Source of the DNA: Bacteroidales bacterium
GTDB taxonomy: Bacteria > Bacteroidota > Bacteroidia > Bacteroidales > P3
Length of the DNA: 54,642 nucleotides
Direction of reading: 5' to 3'
Assembly (NCBI GenBank): GCA_031262295.1
Contig: JAISIA010000086.1
Location: 1 to 54,642, forward strand
The first letter of the stretch is position 1, and the number at the start of each line of letters is the position of its first letter. The translations under genes were made by a program, and so were the position numbers. Shown piece after piece: positions 54,455 to 54,642 of this stretch. Under the pieces are notes generated by a model. The model saw only the letters and a program-made list of their open reading frames with translations. It ran no database searches and was not told the origin of the DNA.

Positions 54455-54642
54455 AAATTAAAACGCTGTTTTAATTTGCTAAAACGAAGAAATAATTTAC
54501 TAAAACGAAGAAATAATTTTCTGAAACGCTGTTTTATTTTTATTGAATTATAAATGTATAAATGTAGAACCAGACTTCCGTAGGACAATTAAATGCCGCT
54601 TGGCGGTCGGTTGCCGACAAAAAAAAGAGATTACAAAAAGTA
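54455..54642. repeat. AAACGAAG units plus REP-like element, site G
   Basis: Two AAACGAAG units flanked by AAACGCTGTTTT cores (54458-54540), then AGACTTCCGTAGGACAATT and the palindromes GCCGCTTGGCGG and GTCGGTTGCCGAC (54572-54619). The region from 53.94 to the window end holds no gene that can be supported. Confidence 0.8.

Overview
The window is AT-rich chromosomal DNA from a member of the Bacteroidota, probably Bacteroidales-like. The evidence is the many Bacteroidota-type promoters (TTTG, about 20 nt, TAnnTTTG), Bacteroidota-restricted families (DUF3098, DUF3822, DUF4221, DUF4369 lipoproteins, CarboxypepD_reg/OMP_b-brl receptors), a three-subunit succinate dehydrogenase/fumarate reductase, the hpt-adk-obgE order and a Bacteroidota-type II-C Cas9. 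No rRNA, tRNA, transposase or phage structural gene was seen.

Layout. 0.5-4.1 kb (+): NamZ-type muramidase, ffh and folD. 4.3-16.9 kb (-): pyrI/pyrB with a TPR protein, trmB/tsaB, tonB, a nucleoside kinase, an AlkD-like protein, an EEP nuclease/phosphatase, gcvT, lpxH with a DUF4369 lipoprotein, and aroC. 17-27 kb is an accessory-looking island: a TonB-dependent-receptor-like protein, a tracrRNA, a lone cas9, and a DUF6978-like plus DUF1828/1829-like pair. Two oppositely oriented copies of a roughly 550-bp intergenic repeat bracket it. 27.2-31.1 kb (+): a beta-barrel protein, dnaX (frameshifted) and a cation/proton antiporter. 31.9-33.2 kb (-): aspartate kinase. 33.3-50.8 kb (+): mostly housekeeping genes (ftsX, uppP, truB, queA, ispD, a kinase-RapZ fusion, rsmD, sdhCAB, an M20 peptidase, hpt, a double adk, obgE, a PAP2 phosphatase). 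51-54 kb (-): envelope and lipoprotein genes of little-known function.

Main discovery. The Cas9 at 20874-24908 is a full-length 1344-codon open frame, but every RuvC catalytic position is substituted: Asp to Asn in RuvC-I, Glu to Thr in RuvC-II, and His to Tyr and Asp to Asn in RuvC-III. The HNH residues (D755, H756, N770, N779) are kept. A convincing tracrRNA is transcribed divergently at about 20782-20692. No cas1, cas2, csn2 or CRISPR array is in the window. The best reading is a natural target-strand nickase or RNA-guided binder, possibly regulatory, working with RNAs encoded elsewhere. That role is inference.

Second theme. Intergenic regions are rich in repeats. One is a ~550-bp family seen four times (one copy cut by the window edge), each copy carrying a consensus outward promoter. 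Others are 21-bp AAACGAAG tandem units at seven sites, REP-like GTCGG/CCGAC elements including a 64-66-bp tandem array, and an (ATGT)11 microsatellite. Further points of note are a probable +1 frameshift in dnaX at the gamma/tau boundary, an adenylate kinase that is two fused copies with the second degenerate, and a sugar-kinase-like/RapZ fusion.
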